NCBI RefSeq assembly: GCF_900111515.1
Contig: NZ_FOHS01000002.1
Location: 1,167,732-1,231,731, forward strand
Length of the DNA stretch: 64,000 nt
Source: Hymenobacter actinosclerus
GTDB taxonomy: Bacteria; Bacteroidota; Bacteroidia; Cytophagales; Hymenobacteraceae
Reading direction: 5' to 3'
Shown: positions 17,210 to 26,235 of the stretch, piece by piece
How positions within the stretch are numbered: position 1 is the stretch's first letter
Layout: each line of letters starts with the position of its first letter
Notes under the pieces: model-generated
Seen by the model: only the letters and a program-made list of their open reading frames with translations
What the model was told of the DNA's origin: nothing
The model's database searches: none
Translations under genes and position numbers: made by a program

Positions 17210-17268
17210 AGACAAGGGAAAGAAGTAAAAATGATGCCGACGACCCGGCAGGCTGCCCGCCGCCGTGG

Positions 17269-18339
17269 CTACTGCGGGGCCTGTTGCAGCTGGCCGTTAT
17301 CCACCCACCACCACTGCCAGCTGCCACCCTGGGCCGCGGCCGGACTAAGGTCGGTGACGGATACGCGGCCCTGGCCCGTTTCGGAGCCGCTTACCTCGTA
17401 CACGGCCAGCGCCTGCTGCTGCCGGAGCCATTGCAGCGGCTGGCCGGCCACCACGCGCTCGGGCGGGCGGCCCGCCACCGGCCGCAGGAAGTAGGCCTTG
17501 CTGCGGCCGAACACCTGAGCCACACCGTCGGGAGCCACGCAAACGGCCGTTTTTTCATCTACCGCAATGCCCTGGGCCAGCAGGCCCCAGTCCTGCCAGG
17601 CGCGGGCCAGGAAGGCCACGTGCCGGCCGGGCCGGTCGCGGGTGAGGTAGTGCTGGTCGGTGAGCACGCCCCGAAGCACGGGCACGCGCAGGAAATCGTC
17701 GTGGTAGAGCGTGACGGCGGGCGCGTAGGGGTTGGCCAGGGCCTCGGCGGCGGTGGGGCTGCCGTTTTCGCCGCTGAAGTAGGCGCTGCCCAGAATGGCA
17801 CAACCGGCGCTGGTGCCGCCCAGCGGCGCCAGCCGGGTCTGGGCCAGGTAGTTGAGCGCGTCCTGCACCAACGTGCCGCGCCAGTAGTTCATGTAATTCG
17901 ACTGGTCGCCGCCGGCAATGAACACCATTTCGGCGTTGCGGATGGTGCGGGCCACGGCCGGGTTGTTGGCCAGCTCGCGGGAGTTGATGAGCAGCGTCTC
18001 AACCGAGTTGACCGTTCCCAGGCCGGCAATGTAGGGGTTGTAAGCATCGGTGCCCGAGGCCCGCAGCACCACCACGTCGCCGCCACCGCTACGCGCTATC
18101 ATCCAGCGAAACGCGGCGTCCACGTCGGTGCCGCCGCCCATCAGCACTACCCCGCCGCTTACGGCCGGGCGCACGTCGGCCGTGTCGCCTACCAGGCCCA
18201 GCGAGGCGGGGCGCACGACCGGCCCCACACCCGGCCCGGTGGGCGGCCTGGGCGTAACCGGGGCCGGAATGGAGCTGCGGCAGCCAGCGGCCAGCAGTGC
18301 CGGCAGCAGTAGCAGGCCGAGGAATTTGTTGGTTTTCAT
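17269..18339 (-). CDS. Second cyanophycinase-like S51 peptidase, lipoprotein
   Basis: 356 residues. Lipoprotein signal (MKTNKFLGLLLLPALLAAGC, Cys20) and a Pro/Gly-rich linker (25-45) precede an S51 fold: VLMGGGTDVD at 65-74, IAGGDQSNYMN at 141-151, nucleophile Ser178 in LGGTSAGCAI and a later DQHYLTRDR stretch. It is more divergent and longer than the S51 protein at 15139, with about 100 extra C-terminal residues of unclear role (ending in a Trp-rich QWWWVDNG segment). The lipoprotein anchor suggests it works at the cell surface or periplasmic face upstream of the isoaspartyl peptidase. Confidence 0.87.
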   Translation of the reverse strand: MKTNKFLGLLLLPALLAAGCRSSIPAPVTPRPPTGPGVGPVVRPASLGLVGDTADVRPAVSGGVVLMGGGTDVDAAFRWMIARSGGGDVVVLRASGTDAYNPYIAGLGTVNSVETLLINSRELANNPAVARTIRNAEMVFIAGGDQSNYMNYWRGTLVQDALNYLAQTRLAPLGGTSAGCAILGSAYFSGENGSPTAAEALANPYAPAVTLYHDDFLRVPVLRGVLTDQHYLTRDRPGRHVAFLARAWQDWGLLAQGIAVDEKTAVCVAPDGVAQVFGRSKAYFLRPVAGRPPERVVAGQPLQWLRQQQALAVYEVSGSETGQGRVSVTDLSPAAAQGGSWQWWWVDNGQLQQAPQ

Positions 18340-18366
18340 GGTTGAGGCTTCAATAACGGCTGGCTG

Positions 18367-18635
18367 GCGTCGCGCAGTAGCGCGAACTGGGTAGTTCGCG
18401 CCTGTGCCGTTGGAATGAATTTGAATGGCAGCAGTAGCGCGAACTACCTAGCGCAATTTTCAGGTCAGTATACCCGTAGCGCACGTAGCGCGAACTTTGT
18501 AGTTCGCGTCCCCGCGTCGTCTAGGCGGCTTCAATGGCACGGGGACGCGAACTACAAAGTTCGCGCTACAGCCGGCCAGAATTTCAAACCGTACACTCAG
18601 CTGGAAACCGCTTTAGTTCGCGCTACTGCCGCCGC
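18367..18635. repeat. Cluster of GTAGCGCGAACT palindromic elements
   Basis: This 334-base gap holds no gene. It contains at least five copies of a GTAGCGCGAACT core in both directions. The largest is an inverted pair at about 18488-18518 and 18540-18571 (GTAGCGCGAACTTTGTAGTT and its complement) with matching GTCCCCG/CGGGGAC extensions. Further cores are at about 18370, 18432 and 18613. The same core occurs at 52803-52885 and a related one at 35261-35363, marking a REP-like family. Confidence 0.85.
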
Positions 18636-18673
18636 GGACCCTCTCCATTTCGGAGAGGGGAGTCAGGCCCCGG

Positions 18674-20080
18674 TTAGTACCCCGGGTTCTGCACCATATT
18701 GGGGTTGACCTGCAGCTCCACGAACGGAATCGGGAAGTGGTACTGGGCCTGGGTAGGCGGCAGCAGCACGGCCCCGGAGGCGTTGGCGGCGTCGGCGGCG
18801 AGGCGCTCGACGGGCAGGTTGCGGCGCTTCAAATCGAAGAAGCGCTGCCCCTCGAAGGCCAGCTCCTTGAACCGCTCGGTGTAGATGGCGGCTACCAGCG
18901 CGGCCTTATCGGCAAACGACTGGGCGGTGTAGCCGCTGAGGCGGGCGGCGCGCAGGGCGTTGAGGTCGGCGGCGGCGGCCGTGAGGTTGCCGCTTTCGGC
19001 CTGGGCTTCGGCCCGGATCAGGTACATCTCGCCGGTGCGAAACAGCTTCACATCCACCAACCCCGGCGCCGAGGCCGTGCCGCCGATGTACTTGTTGACC
19101 AAGTACTGCGACTTGGTGCCGGTGCGGGTAGGGTCGAACTTGATGTAGGCCGGGTAGCGCACGTCGTTGGTTTTGTCGAAGGCGTTGAGCAGCTTGAGCG
19201 CGGGCGCGTAGAGCACGATGCCGCCCGACTGCCGGAAAAACGAGTCGCCCAGCCGCGAGTCGCCGGTTACGCGCTTGAGTTTCCAGGCCACTTCGCTGGA
19301 ATTGGCATCGGTCCAGATGCCCGGGAACTGGGCCCGGGTGGCCAGCGGCAGGGCCGTAATTACTTCGGAGGAGTAGGTAATGGCGTCGGCCCAGTTTTTC
19401 TCGTAGAGCGCCACCCGCGCCTGCATGGCGGCCACGGCCACCAGCCGGATGCGGGTATTGTCGGTGAACGAGGCCGGAATCAGGGTTTTGGCCTGGGCCA
19501 GGTCGGCCTTGATGTCGCGGATGTTCTGCTCGAACGTGTCGCGGGCCGGGCTGCTGATTTTCGACTCCTTCATGTAAGGCACGCCCAGCGCGGCGGGCGC
19601 GTAGTCGGCGGCGTAGCCGCGCAGCAGCTCGAAGTGGGCGTAGGCGCGCAAAGCCAGCAGCTCGCCCTGGTATTGGTTTTTCAGGTTCTGGTCGGTAGCG
19701 GCCGGGCTGGCTACCTTATCGACGGCGGCCAGCACCCGGTTGGCCCTATCAATAGCCTGGTAGAGGCTGGCCCAGGCCCCGGTTACCGACGAGCTGGTGG
19801 CGTTGTACTGCCAGCGGAAGGCGTCGTTGTTGGACACGGTGTTTTCGATGGGCAGCGTCACCTCGTCGGCCACCGTCACGGCGCTTAGCAGCAGCGAGTT
19901 GTCGAGCACGGCGTAGGCGCCCAGCAACCCCAGGTTCAGGTCGGCCACGTTGCGGAAGGCCTTGTCGGGGTCAATGGTATCGGTGGGGTCGAGGTCGAGC
20001 TTTTTGCAGGCCGGGGCGGCACCCAGCAACGCCAGCACCAGGGCCCCGTGCAGCAATTTAGAGGAGGAATAGAATTTCAT
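18674..20080 (-). CDS. SusD/RagB-family outer-membrane nutrient-binding lipoprotein
   Basis: 468 residues. Lipoprotein signal with LLGAAPAC (Cys25), then the all-helical SusD fold: N-terminal SusD-like region (about 30-220, including LLALRAYAHFELLRGYAADY) and the C-terminal RagB/SusD domain ending in ERFKELAFEGQRFFDLKRRN, the usual signature. It forms the lid over the SusC-type transporter encoded 42 bases upstream. Ligand cannot be read directly; the neighbouring cyanophycinase-like and isoaspartyl peptidase genes point to an aspartyl peptide or polymer rather than a glycan. Confidence 0.94.
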   Translation of the reverse strand: MKFYSSSKLLHGALVLALLGAAPACKKLDLDPTDTIDPDKAFRNVADLNLGLLGAYAVLDNSLLLSAVTVADEVTLPIENTVSNNDAFRWQYNATSSSVTGAWASLYQAIDRANRVLAAVDKVASPAATDQNLKNQYQGELLALRAYAHFELLRGYAADYAPAALGVPYMKESKISSPARDTFEQNIRDIKADLAQAKTLIPASFTDNTRIRLVAVAAMQARVALYEKNWADAITYSSEVITALPLATRAQFPGIWTDANSSEVAWKLKRVTGDSRLGDSFFRQSGGIVLYAPALKLLNAFDKTNDVRYPAYIKFDPTRTGTKSQYLVNKYIGGTASAPGLVDVKLFRTGEMYLIRAEAQAESGNLTAAAADLNALRAARLSGYTAQSFADKAALVAAIYTERFKELAFEGQRFFDLKRRNLPVERLAADAANASGAVLLPPTQAQYHFPIPFVELQVNPNMVQNPGY

Positions 20081-20121
20081 GAGCAGGAAAGACTAGAGGA
20101 TGGGAGGACTACGCCAGGCAG

Positions 20122-23100
20122 CTACAGGTTCACCGTCAGGCCGGCGGTGTAGGTGCGGGCCGAGGGGTACTGGAAGCGCCCGTACTGGCTGTTGTTTTCG
20201 GGGTCGAGCCCGCGCCAGCTGGTGAAGGTGAACAGGTTCTGGGCCTGCAACTGCAGCCGTACGCCGCGCACTACGCCAACCTTCTGCAGCAGCGGGGCGG
20301 GCAGCGCGTAGGCCAGCTGCACGTTGCGCAGGCGCCCGAACGAGGCGTCCTGAATGTCCTTGGACGTGAAGTTGCGCGGCACGTCGATGCGCTGCAGAAT
20401 GGCGTTGTCGCCGGGCTTTTTCCAGCGGTCATTCAGCATGCGCACGCTCTGGTTGCTGGTCATGTAGCGCTGGTTTTCGTTGTAGAAATCCTCGTTGTTC
20501 CAGCGCTTCACATCCGATACGTACACGAACAGCGCGCTCAGCGAGAGGCCCTTCCAGCTCACATCGGTCGAAACGCCGCCCGTGATGGTGGGGTAGAGCA
20601 CGCCCACGCCGGTCGTGCTCTGGGCGTTGGCGTTGTACACGTTGGTGGTGCTGCCGTCCTGGTTGTAATACAGCGCGTCGCCGTTGGCAGGGTCGACGCC
20701 GGCCCATTTGGGGGCGTAGTACGAGCCGATGGGCTCACCGATGCGCAGCAGGCGTGTATCGCCGTCGGGCAGGTTGTTGAGGCCGTTGCCCAGCTCCAGA
20801 ATCTCGTTTTTGTTGTAGGCCACGTTCGTGCCCACCGTCCAGCGCACATCGCCCTTATTCAGCACGTCGCCCTGCAAATCGGCCTCGATGCCGCGGTTGC
20901 GCAGCCGGCCGGTGCTCAGCGAGTAGGTGGCGAAGCCCGCCGTCGCCGACAGCGGCTGGTCGACGAACATGTTGCGCGTTATCCGATTGTAGGCATCGAC
21001 CACCAGCCGGATGCGGCTGCCCGGCAGCAGGCCCACATCGAGGCCCACGTTGGTTTCGGCCACGTACTCCCAGTCGAAGTTGGGGTTGCCGGGGTTGGTG
21101 GGCCGCAGGGCCGTGGCCCCGCCGTAGGAGCTGCCCACGTCGTAGGTGGCGCGGTAGAGAAAATTACCGCCGAAGGGGCTGGCCGTGAGGCCGTAACTAC
21201 CGCGTAGTCGCAGCGTGGAAAGCAGGCTGGCATCGCGCAGGAAGGCTTCGTCCTTGATGTTCCAGTTGGCGCCCACCGAGTAGAAGCTGTGCCAGCGGTT
21301 TTTGCTGGGCACCTTCGACGAGCCATCGACGCGGTAGCTGCCCGTGAGCGTGTAGCGGCCGTTGTAGGTGTATCGGCCGGTGCCGATAAACGAGTGCAGC
21401 GCGCTCTGAGTGCGCGCCCCGCTCAGGCGGGGCAGGTAGGTGGTGCTGGCCGTAATGGCAGCCGGCGTTTCGGGCAGGCGGCCATCGAGCCCGAAACCGG
21501 CGTAGCCAAAGCCCCGGTAGTTATCAAACAGCGACTCGAAATAGGCGCCCACTTCCACATCATGCACCTCGCTGAACATGCGGTTGAAGTTCAGGCCGGT
21601 GGTCGAAACGAGGCTGTAGTTCTGGCGCACGCCCTCCTCGAAGCGCCCGCGCCCGCCCAGCGTGTTGGAGTTGGAGCGCGTGCCGTAGTAGCTGTCGGGA
21701 TTGATGTAGACCTGATCGAGCGAGTTGCGGAAATCGAGGCCGGCGCGGGTGCTGGCGACCAGGCCCGGCACGATGGTGTAGCTGAGCGTGCCGCCCAGGG
21801 TGGTTTTGGCCTGCTGGGTTTTGTTGGATGAGTTCTGGAGCCGGTCGAGGCCGATGGTGCCCTCGCGCTGGTCGAGGTAGGAGTAGCCCTTGGTGTTGGG
21901 CAGCACCATGGTGCCGTCGGCGGCGTAGGGGTACTCGTAGGGCAGGGCGTAGTACACCGAGGCCATGCTGCTGCCCACGCCGGTGCCCCCCTCCCCTTCC
22001 GTGAAGCTGGAGTTGGACAAACCCAGCAGCAGGTTCACGCTGCCGCTGAGCTTCTTGCCCTTGAAATCGACGTTGCTGCGCACCGTGTAGCGGTCCATGC
22101 CGGTGCGGCGGGCAATGCCATCCTGCGAGAAATAGTTGAACGAATTATAGAAGCGCACGTTCTCGCTGCCCCCGCTTAAACTCACCTGATGCTCCGTAAA
22201 GCGGGCCCGCTGGAAGAACTGGTCGCGCCAGTCGGTGTTGATGCCGCCCAGGCTGTCGAGGATGAAGTTGGACCGTTGCTGCTGGGCGGGCGTTTGCTTG
22301 GCGTAGGCCGGGTTGCGGGGCGAGTAGGTCCAGCCCGGCCCGATGTTGCGGCCGATTTCCAGGCCCACTTCCTCCTCAAACCGCAGCCGCTCCTCGGTGT
22401 TCATCATCACAAAGCGCGGCGAAGTGAGGTTGGAAAAGCCCGTCTGCACCGTGTAATCGACGGCCAACCGGCCGCTCTGGCCCTTTTTGGTGGTGATGAC
22501 GATAACGCCGTTCGAGCCCCGCGAGCCGTAAAGGGCCTTGGCCGAGGCGTCCTTGAGCACCGTCACGGAGGCAATATCGTTGGCGTTCAGGGTCTGGAAG
22601 TAGTTGGCCTCAATCGGGATGCCGTCCATGATATAGAGCGGGGCCGAGCTACCGTTGAGCGTGCCCAACCCGCGGATCGTGACGCTGGTGGTGGCGCTGC
22701 CCGGCTGGCCCGAGTTCGAGAGCACGTTGAGGCCCGGCACGCGACCCTGCAGAATCTGGTCGATGCCCGGCAGCGGCACCTGCTCTATTTTGGCGCTCGT
22801 AACGGTAGTCGCGGCGCTGGCCGAGTTGTCGCGCGAGTAGCTGGTGTAGCCCGTCACCGTCACGGCATCGAGCAGCGCCGAGGCCTCGGCCAGTCGGATG
22901 CTGAAGTCGGTGCGCGAACCCAGGGCCACTTCCTGGGTGGCAAAGCCCACGAACGAGAAGCTGAGCGTGGTGGCGCCGTCGGGCACGTCGAGCTGGAACG
23001 TGCCGTCGGGGCCGGTGGTGGTGCCGGCCGTGGTGCCGAGCACCCGCACCGTAACGCCCGGCAGGCCCTGGCCCTGGCCGTCGGTTACGCGGCCGGTTAT

Positions 23101-23490
23101 CGGCCGGGCCACGGCGGCGGCCCGCGGGGCCGGCGGCGCGGCGGCGGGCCGGGGTTTCACCACAATGGCGTTCTGCTCGATGGTGTAAGTAAGCGGCTGG
23201 CCGGCAAAGCACTGGTCGAGCGCCTCGGTCAGGGAGGCCCCGCGCACGCTCAGCGTCACGGGGCGGGCGGCCTGCATCATCTGGGTGTTGTAGAGCAGGG
23301 CGTAGCCGCTCTGCTGCTCGATTTTGCGCAGCACCTCCGTCAGGGGCTGGTTGCGCTCGGCCAGCGTGATGGTCTGGGCAAACGAGGCGGCCTGCACCTG
23401 CCAGCCGCTGAGCAGCACCAGCAGGCCCGTGGCCCTGGCGCGGCCCGGCCGGCCCACCGCAGTCAGCAAGGAAGTAACGTGTCGCTTCAT
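20122..23490 (-). CDS. SusC/RagA-family TonB-linked outer-membrane transporter with STN domain
   Basis: 1122 residues. Signal peptide (about 1-39), Secretin/TonB N-terminal STN domain (45-112), carboxypeptidase-D-like domain (131-202), TonB box-like region, plug with the SusC signature VLKDASAKALYGSRGSNGV (311-329) and a C-terminal beta-barrel ending AGLTVNL. The STN domain passes a ligand-occupied signal to a FecR-type anti-sigma factor, and fecR is the next gene upstream (147 bases away). With SusD it forms the import complex of this locus. Confidence 0.95.
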   Translation of the reverse strand: MKRHVTSLLTAVGRPGRARATGLLVLLSGWQVQAASFAQTITLAERNQPLTEVLRKIEQQSGYALLYNTQMMQAARPVTLSVRGASLTEALDQCFAGQPLTYTIEQNAIVVKPRPAAAPPAPRAAAVARPITGRVTDGQGQGLPGVTVRVLGTTAGTTTGPDGTFQLDVPDGATTLSFSFVGFATQEVALGSRTDFSIRLAEASALLDAVTVTGYTSYSRDNSASAATTVTSAKIEQVPLPGIDQILQGRVPGLNVLSNSGQPGSATTSVTIRGLGTLNGSSAPLYIMDGIPIEANYFQTLNANDIASVTVLKDASAKALYGSRGSNGVIVITTKKGQSGRLAVDYTVQTGFSNLTSPRFVMMNTEERLRFEEEVGLEIGRNIGPGWTYSPRNPAYAKQTPAQQQRSNFILDSLGGINTDWRDQFFQRARFTEHQVSLSGGSENVRFYNSFNYFSQDGIARRTGMDRYTVRSNVDFKGKKLSGSVNLLLGLSNSSFTEGEGGTGVGSSMASVYYALPYEYPYAADGTMVLPNTKGYSYLDQREGTIGLDRLQNSSNKTQQAKTTLGGTLSYTIVPGLVASTRAGLDFRNSLDQVYINPDSYYGTRSNSNTLGGRGRFEEGVRQNYSLVSTTGLNFNRMFSEVHDVEVGAYFESLFDNYRGFGYAGFGLDGRLPETPAAITASTTYLPRLSGARTQSALHSFIGTGRYTYNGRYTLTGSYRVDGSSKVPSKNRWHSFYSVGANWNIKDEAFLRDASLLSTLRLRGSYGLTASPFGGNFLYRATYDVGSSYGGATALRPTNPGNPNFDWEYVAETNVGLDVGLLPGSRIRLVVDAYNRITRNMFVDQPLSATAGFATYSLSTGRLRNRGIEADLQGDVLNKGDVRWTVGTNVAYNKNEILELGNGLNNLPDGDTRLLRIGEPIGSYYAPKWAGVDPANGDALYYNQDGSTTNVYNANAQSTTGVGVLYPTITGGVSTDVSWKGLSLSALFVYVSDVKRWNNEDFYNENQRYMTSNQSVRMLNDRWKKPGDNAILQRIDVPRNFTSKDIQDASFGRLRNVQLAYALPAPLLQKVGVVRGVRLQLQAQNLFTFTSWRGLDPENNSQYGRFQYPSARTYTAGLTVNL

Positions 23491-23540
23491 AGGGGTAAGG
23501 GTTTAGGGGTTGACGGAGGAAGATGAAAGGCTTGCGTTTT

Positions 23541-23585
23541 CAGTGGCCGGTTGCCAGTGGCCGGTTGCCAGTGGCCGGTTGCCAG
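23541..23585. repeat. 14-bp tandem repeat, about three copies
   Basis: Three copies of CAGTGGCCGGTTGC plus a partial fourth lie in the fecR-susC gap. Such short direct repeats could be slippage products. Together with the next hairpin they may affect susC leader RNA. Confidence 0.8.
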
Positions 23586-23601
23586 AAAAGAAAAAAGCTA
23601 A

Positions 23602-23627
23602 CAGCTATCAGCCGACAGCTGATAGCT
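23602..23627. terminator. Hairpin between fecR and susC
   Basis: AGCTATCAGC and GCTGATAGCT form a perfect 10-base-pair stem with a short loop just beyond the fecR stop. There is an A-rich run on the plus-strand left side (AGAAAAGAAAAAAGC), i.e. a T-rich run after the hairpin on the minus strand. It may attenuate readthrough from fecR into susC. Confidence 0.5.
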
Positions 23628-23636
23628 CAATGGTTA

Positions 23637-24791
23637 TTAGGGCCGGACGGTGATGCGGCGGCCTTCGGTGGTGAAATGCACGGCCCCGGTCAGCTCCAGT
23701 AGGTGCAGCACGTCGGACGCCTCGCGGAAGCGGGAGATGGAGCCGTGGAAATTCTTGTTACTCAGCTGGCCCTCGTAGCGCACCTGCACGTCGTACCAGC
23801 GGGCCACCTGGCGCATAATGCCCTCCAGGGGCTCATCATCGAACACGAAGCGGCCCTCCTTCCAGGCCACGGCGCTGCTCGCATCCACGGCACGCACGGC
23901 AATAGTGCCGTCGGGGCGGGGCCGCCCCTGCTGGCCGGGGCGCAGCAGCACCTGGGCCGCGCCCTGGTGCAGGCGCACGGCCCCTTCCAGCAGCGTGGTC
24001 ACGGGCGCGGGCTCGTCGGGGTAGGCCTGCACGTTGAAGTGGGTACCGAGCACCGTCACGCGGGCGGTGCCGGCTTCCACCTCAAAGGGACGGGCGGCGT
24101 CCTTGGCCACCTCGAAGTAGGCCTCGCCCGTGAGCTGCACCACGCGCCGCCGACGCCCGAAGGCCACCGGAAAGGCCAGCCGCGAGTCGGCGTTCAGCCA
24201 CACCCGGCTGCCGTCGGGCAGCTGCAGCTGGTACTGACCGCCGCGGGGCGTGCGCACGGTGTTGCGCAGCAGGCTGTCGGCGGCCGAATTACTGGCCGCG
24301 CCCTGGTAGCTCAGCTCGCCGGGGGCAGTCTGGCGCACCTGCCGGCCGCCCTGCTGGGCCAGCAGGCCGGGGCCGGCATCGGCCAGGCGCACCGTGCGGC
24401 CGTCGGCCAGCGTCAGCAGCGCCTGGTTGCGGCCCGGCTCCAGCCGTGGGGGCGCTGGGCGGGTGGCGGCCAGCGGGGCGGGCCCGGCATCCGACGCCGG
24501 CTGGTTTGGCAGCCACCAGGCCAGCGCGCCCAGCAGGCCCAGCACCAGACTGGCCGCGGCCAGCACCCGCCGCCGACGGCGCAGGGCCGACCGGGGACGC
24601 CGCATGCTCCGGGCCAGGCGCGCCCAGATGGCCGCCCGCACCGGGCCGGGGGGGCCGAGCGGCCCCTCGCGCCAGGGCAGCTCGGGCAACTCGGCCTCGG
24701 CCAGATAGGCTTCAAACCGCGCCCGCTCGGCGGGCGTGGCGGTGCCGGCATAGTAGCGTTCGTAGAGCGTCAGGTATTCTTCGTCGGTCAT
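23637..24791 (-). CDS. FecR-family anti-sigma regulator
   Basis: 384 residues. Cytoplasmic N-terminus (1-75) for sigma binding, a single membrane helix at about 76-94, periplasmic FecR domain (about 175-275, RTPRGGQYQLQLPDGSRVWL and LTGEAYFEVAKDAARPFEV) and the C-terminal DUF4974 domain (about 310-384, FDDEPLEGIMRQVARWYDV) that contacts the STN domain of the transporter. Together with the SusC STN domain and the divergent ECF sigma it makes a full trans-envelope signalling chain. Confidence 0.94.
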   Translation of the reverse strand: MTDEEYLTLYERYYAGTATPAERARFEAYLAEAELPELPWREGPLGPPGPVRAAIWARLARSMRRPRSALRRRRRVLAAASLVLGLLGALAWWLPNQPASDAGPAPLAATRPAPPRLEPGRNQALLTLADGRTVRLADAGPGLLAQQGGRQVRQTAPGELSYQGAASNSAADSLLRNTVRTPRGGQYQLQLPDGSRVWLNADSRLAFPVAFGRRRRVVQLTGEAYFEVAKDAARPFEVEAGTARVTVLGTHFNVQAYPDEPAPVTTLLEGAVRLHQGAAQVLLRPGQQGRPRPDGTIAVRAVDASSAVAWKEGRFVFDDEPLEGIMRQVARWYDVQVRYEGQLSNKNFHGSISRFREASDVLHLLELTGAVHFTTEGRRITVRP

Positions 24792-25062
24792 GGGGCAGGC
24801 TTCTACCAGCTAAGAGTCCAAAGCCAGCCCCGCACACACCTAACTTTTTGAAAATAATTCACCTTTACCCTAGATTTTCCTGCCAACACCTTAATAATCA
24901 GCCCGCATAATTTTCATATCCATTAAAATATCGGCTTTCTGCTGCGGATACTATTCGGGCGCGTGAGGGCAGCAAACGCCCAAGCGGCGGAATGTGGCTT
25001 CTAAGCGGCAGTTTTCTATATTTGGTCAACCAGGATTGGGTCAGACCTTTAAATGCGGGGCC

Positions 25063-25629
25063 ATGGCTGCTACGGATGCCGCTTTGTGGGAAGCAATACA
25101 GCACGACGACGCCGGGGCTTTTGAGGCGCTTTACCAGCGGTACTGGCAGCGCATGTTTGCGGCCGCCTACGCCCGGCTGGCTGCCCGCGAGGCCTGCGAG
25201 GAAATCGTGCACGACATTTTCCTGCGGCTCTGGACCGAGCGCCACCGCCTCCAGATTGACTGCTTCCCCGCCTATCTGGCCGCCGCCGCCCGCTACCACG
25301 TCGCCCGGCACCAGCGCCAGGCCGCCGCCCGCCCCCTGCACTACACCGACGCGCCCGAAACGGCCAGCCCCGCCCGCGCCGACTACAACCAGGGCGAAAC
25401 CCGCCTGCTCGACCTCGACCTGGAAAAGCGCCTGGCTGCCGCCCTGGGCCAGCTGCCGCGCCGCTGTCAGCAGATTTTCCTGCTCAGCCGGGTGCAGCAG
25501 TTCTCCAACGACGAAATTGCCCAGCAGCTGCACATTTCCCGCCGCTCGGTCGAAAACCAGCTCACGGCCGCCCTGCGCCACCTGCGCGTGCTGTTCAAGG
25601 CGTTCTTGCTGCTGCTGGCTATCTGGTAA
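25063..25629 (+). CDS. ECF sigma factor of the SusCD/FecR locus
   Basis: 188 residues from ATG 25063 (the frame opens 23 codons earlier without homology). Region 2 at about 10-75 (GAFEALYQRYWQRMF, EEIVHDIFLRLWTER) and region 4 at about 120-175 (LPRRCQQIFLLSRVQQ, NDEIAQQLHISRRSVENQ). It matches Bacteroidetes FecI-like sigmas controlled by FecR. It is transcribed away from fecR across a 271-base AT-rich gap rather than being in front of it in one operon, so sigma and anti-sigma have separate promoters. Confidence 0.92.
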   Translation: MAATDAALWEAIQHDDAGAFEALYQRYWQRMFAAAYARLAAREACEEIVHDIFLRLWTERHRLQIDCFPAYLAAAARYHVARHQRQAAARPLHYTDAPETASPARADYNQGETRLLDLDLEKRLAAALGQLPRRCQQIFLLSRVQQFSNDEIAQQLHISRRSVENQLTAALRHLRVLFKAFLLLLAIW

Positions 25630-25649
25630 AGGCCGCGGCGGGCTAGCTC

Positions 25650-26027
25650 CTACCCCAACCTAGCGGCCCAGACGCCCACGAAGGCGGCCAGCATGCCTAC
25701 CAGCAGACTGCCGGCGGCATACAGGGCCAGCAGCAGCAGCTCGCCGGTGCGGCCCAGCACCACGCTTTCGTAGGCGAAGGTAGAAAACGTGGTGAAGCCG
25801 CCGCAGAAGCCGGTGGTGAGAAACAGCCGCCAGGGCGCCGGCAGGGCCGTGTGCCGCTCAAACAGGCCCAGCAGCAACCCAATCAGCAGACAGCCCAGCA
25901 CGTTGACCACGAACGTGCCCAGCGGGAAGGCGCCCGGCACCAGCCGCAGGAAATACTGCTGCACCCAGTAGCGGCTCACCGACCCGATGAAGCCTCCCAG
26001 GCCAATAAGCCACACCGAACTATTCAT
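25650..26027 (-). CDS. crcB: CrcB/Fluc fluoride channel
   Basis: 125 residues with four membrane helices (about 4-20, 35-55, 66-85, 95-118). Signature residues: GGFIGSVSRYW at 11-21, GTFVVNVLGC at 37-46 with the pore Asn42, and GFCGGFTTFSTF at 73-84, the Na-coordination and Phe-box region. Dual-topology dimers export fluoride. ATG 26027 gives the family length; the longer frame adds 72 unrelated residues. Its 3' end converges on the ECF sigma gene 20 bases away. Confidence 0.93.
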   Translation of the reverse strand: MNSSVWLIGLGGFIGSVSRYWVQQYFLRLVPGAFPLGTFVVNVLGCLLIGLLLGLFERHTALPAPWRLFLTTGFCGGFTTFSTFAYESVVLGRTGELLLLALYAAGSLLVGMLAAFVGVWAARLG

Positions 26028-26235
26028 AGGGCAAACGCTGAAAACGGGCCGGCCAACGTACCAGCTTCTACTCGTCGCGGACTGGTTTGCGGGCCCAAAC
26101 AACGGCAAGGTAAAGAACGGCGGGCAGCCGGCCGGGCTCCCGCTCCTACCTTTGCCCGGCGCACGCGCCTTTACCCCCTCCCCCCGTGCGCATCTTTCGG
26201 CGGTTCTCCGCCAGCACACATTACTTGAGCTACCC

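Noticed and set aside
15139..18339. Intracellular cyanophycin storage (cphA-type) system
   Set aside because: No cyanophycin synthetase gene is present and all three hydrolases have export signals, so external substrate use is more likely than turnover of an internal store.
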